The translations under genes were made by a program, and so were the position numbers. The notes below the pieces were generated by a model. The model saw only the letters and a list, made by a program, of their open reading frames with translations. It did not search any database and was not told the origin of the DNA. Positions 4,841-5,841 of a DNA stretch of 5,841 nt are shown here, in pieces (the first letter of the stretch is position 1; each line of letters opens with the position of its first letter). The stretch comes from Syntrophobacteria bacterium. Lineage in GTDB: Bacteria; Desulfobacterota; Syntrophobacteria; JARFUL01. The stretch is taken from positions 1-5,841 of the forward strand of contig JARFUL010000250.1 in assembly GCA_029289015.1 (NCBI GenBank), in the 5' to 3' direction.

Positions 4841-5841
4841 TTGTATTCAAAGCCGAAGATCAGGATGGGGGCGCTCCTTTTCGCGCTTTTGCTCGTTACG
4901 CTCTCGTGCGCGCGCCTCAGGGTGGGCGCGCCCCCGGTGAGGCCCGCGCCCCAAGAGGTAGACGCGCAGAGGATGCTCCGCTCCGCTGAGGCCGACTACC
5001 GGTCCGGGAGGTACAACGAGGCCCTCGTCAACATCAGCTCTCTCGGCAAGAGATACCCGGACTCCGACTCCTTCGCGGACGGCCTCCTCCTTTCCGGGCA
5101 CATAAAGTTTCTTTTGGGGCGCTACAGGGAGGCCCTCAACACCTACAACCGGTTCGCGTCCAGGTATCCCAGAAGCCCCAAGGCCCTGGAGGCCCGGTAC
5201 AACGCGCTGAGGTGTCTCGACAGCCTGGGGGACTCTTCCGGGGTCATCCGGGACGGCAAGAAGCTCTACCCGCTCCTGAGGGACCCCTCCACCGCGCGCA
5301 AGACCGCGGTGATGGTCGCGGAGAACCTCTACCGCAAGGGCCGCGCGGACCAGGCCCTAGAGTGGCTGGGCCTCGCGCTCAAGGGCGCGACCGAGGGGGA
5401 GGCCAAGTCCTTTGACGAGGAGGTGCTGGCCGCGGTGGAGGAGCTTGCCCCGGGCACGGCCGCGGGCCTTCTGGAAACCGGCTCCCGGTCGCCGGTCGCG
5501 CCGTACCTTTTCTACCGGAATGCCAAGGACCTCGTGGCCGGAGGGGAGGTGGAGAAGGCCAAGGAGATCGTCGCGTCCCTGAAGGTGGAGCCGTTCCGCC
5601 CCAGGCTCATCGCGGCTGTCGAGCGGCTGAAAAAGTCCCTTGAGTGGCCGGCCATGGGTGAGGTGAGGGCCGAGAGGCCCGTGGCCACCATCGGCGTGCT
5701 CCTGCCCCTGAACGGCGCGCTGGCCGAGGTGGGCGACAGGGCGCTCAAGGCCGCGCTCTTGGCCGCGGACCCGTTCTCCAAGACCTCGGACCTCTCCGTA
5801 TACCTGGAGATCCGGGACTCCCGGGGCGACCCGGACACCGC
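4841..5841 (+). CDS. TPR plus periplasmic-binding-fold lipoprotein, LpoA/LppC-like penicillin-binding-protein activator (C-terminus outside window)
   Basis: The frame stays open from TTG 4841 to the window end (333 codons). Residues 1-22 look like a lipoprotein signal peptide: basic KPKIR, hydrophobic ALLFALLLV, then TLSC with Cys23 as the probable lipid site (Thr at -3 is not the usual Leu). An Ala/Pro-rich spacer follows. Residues about 46-115 hold two TPR-like helix pairs (YRSGRYNEAL with KRYPDSD; FLLGRYREAL with SRYPRSP), and helical repeats seem to continue to about 270. At 280 a new domain starts with PVATIGVLLPLNGALAEVG, the first strand and loop of a type 1 periplasmic-binding fold. 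TPR followed by this fold is the layout of LpoA/LppC, an outer-membrane lipoprotein that activates a peptidoglycan synthase. A branched-chain amino-acid-type binding protein is the other reading, but TPR repeats argue against it. It has no evident link to the dnaK operon. Confidence 0.8.
   Translation, partial: MYSKPKIRMGALLFALLLVTLSCARLRVGAPPVRPAPQEVDAQRMLRSAEADYRSGRYNEALVNISSLGKRYPDSDSFADGLLLSGHIKFLLGRYREALNTYNRFASRYPRSPKALEARYNALRCLDSLGDSSGVIRDGKKLYPLLRDPSTARKTAVMVAENLYRKGRADQALEWLGLALKGATEGEAKSFDEEVLAAVEELAPGTAAGLLETGSRSPVAPYLFYRNAKDLVAGGEVEKAKEIVASLKVEPFRPRLIAAVERLKKSLEWPAMGEVRAERPVATIGVLLPLNGALAEVGDRALKAALLAADPFSKTSDLSVYLEIRDSRGDPDT

Overview
The window is GC-rich chromosomal DNA from a Gram-negative-type bacterium. 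It carries housekeeping genes only: three complete genes (hrcA, grpE, dnaK) and two genes cut by the window ends. The Gram-negative inference rests mainly on the last gene, which looks like an LpoA/LppC-type outer-membrane lipoprotein. Heavy use of AGG (Arg) and ATA (Ile) codons despite high GC, and the hrcA-grpE-dnaK order, would fit a deltaproteobacterial/Desulfobacterota-like lineage or a neighbouring phylum. That placement is inference and of low confidence. I see no tRNA, rRNA, insertion sequence, CRISPR array or attachment site.

Layout. Bases 1-850 (minus strand) encode the N-terminal 283 residues of an OBG/DRG-type GTPase with the start of a TGS domain; the C-terminus lies left of base 1. 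Bases 851-1135 are a divergent control region. A minus-strand promoter sits so close to the GTPase ATG that its mRNA should be leaderless. A plus-strand promoter, TTGACA-N17-TATCTT, faces hrcA and is followed by a terminator-like hairpin with a T5 tract inside the hrcA leader. Between these, about 887-1022 holds no gene or RNA I can support.

Bases 1136-4723 form the heat-shock operon hrcA-grpE-dnaK. hrcA and grpE overlap by 4 bases (ATGA). dnaK follows grpE after 16 bases, with a strong AGGAGG ribosome site in a locally AT-rich patch. An intrinsic terminator at 4768-4815 closes the operon, and no dnaJ follows within the window. Bases 4841-5841 (plus strand) begin a TTG-started lipoprotein with N-terminal TPR-like repeats and the start of a periplasmic-binding-protein (type 1) fold, as in penicillin-binding-protein activators.

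How it works together. HrcA is normally the repressor of its own operon, GrpE is the nucleotide-exchange factor for DnaK, and DnaK is the Hsp70 chaperone. No complete CIRCE operator is visible upstream of hrcA, while a terminator-like leader structure is. The most interesting open question is therefore how this operon is controlled. I found no evidence of a wholly new system here; the unusual points are regulatory.
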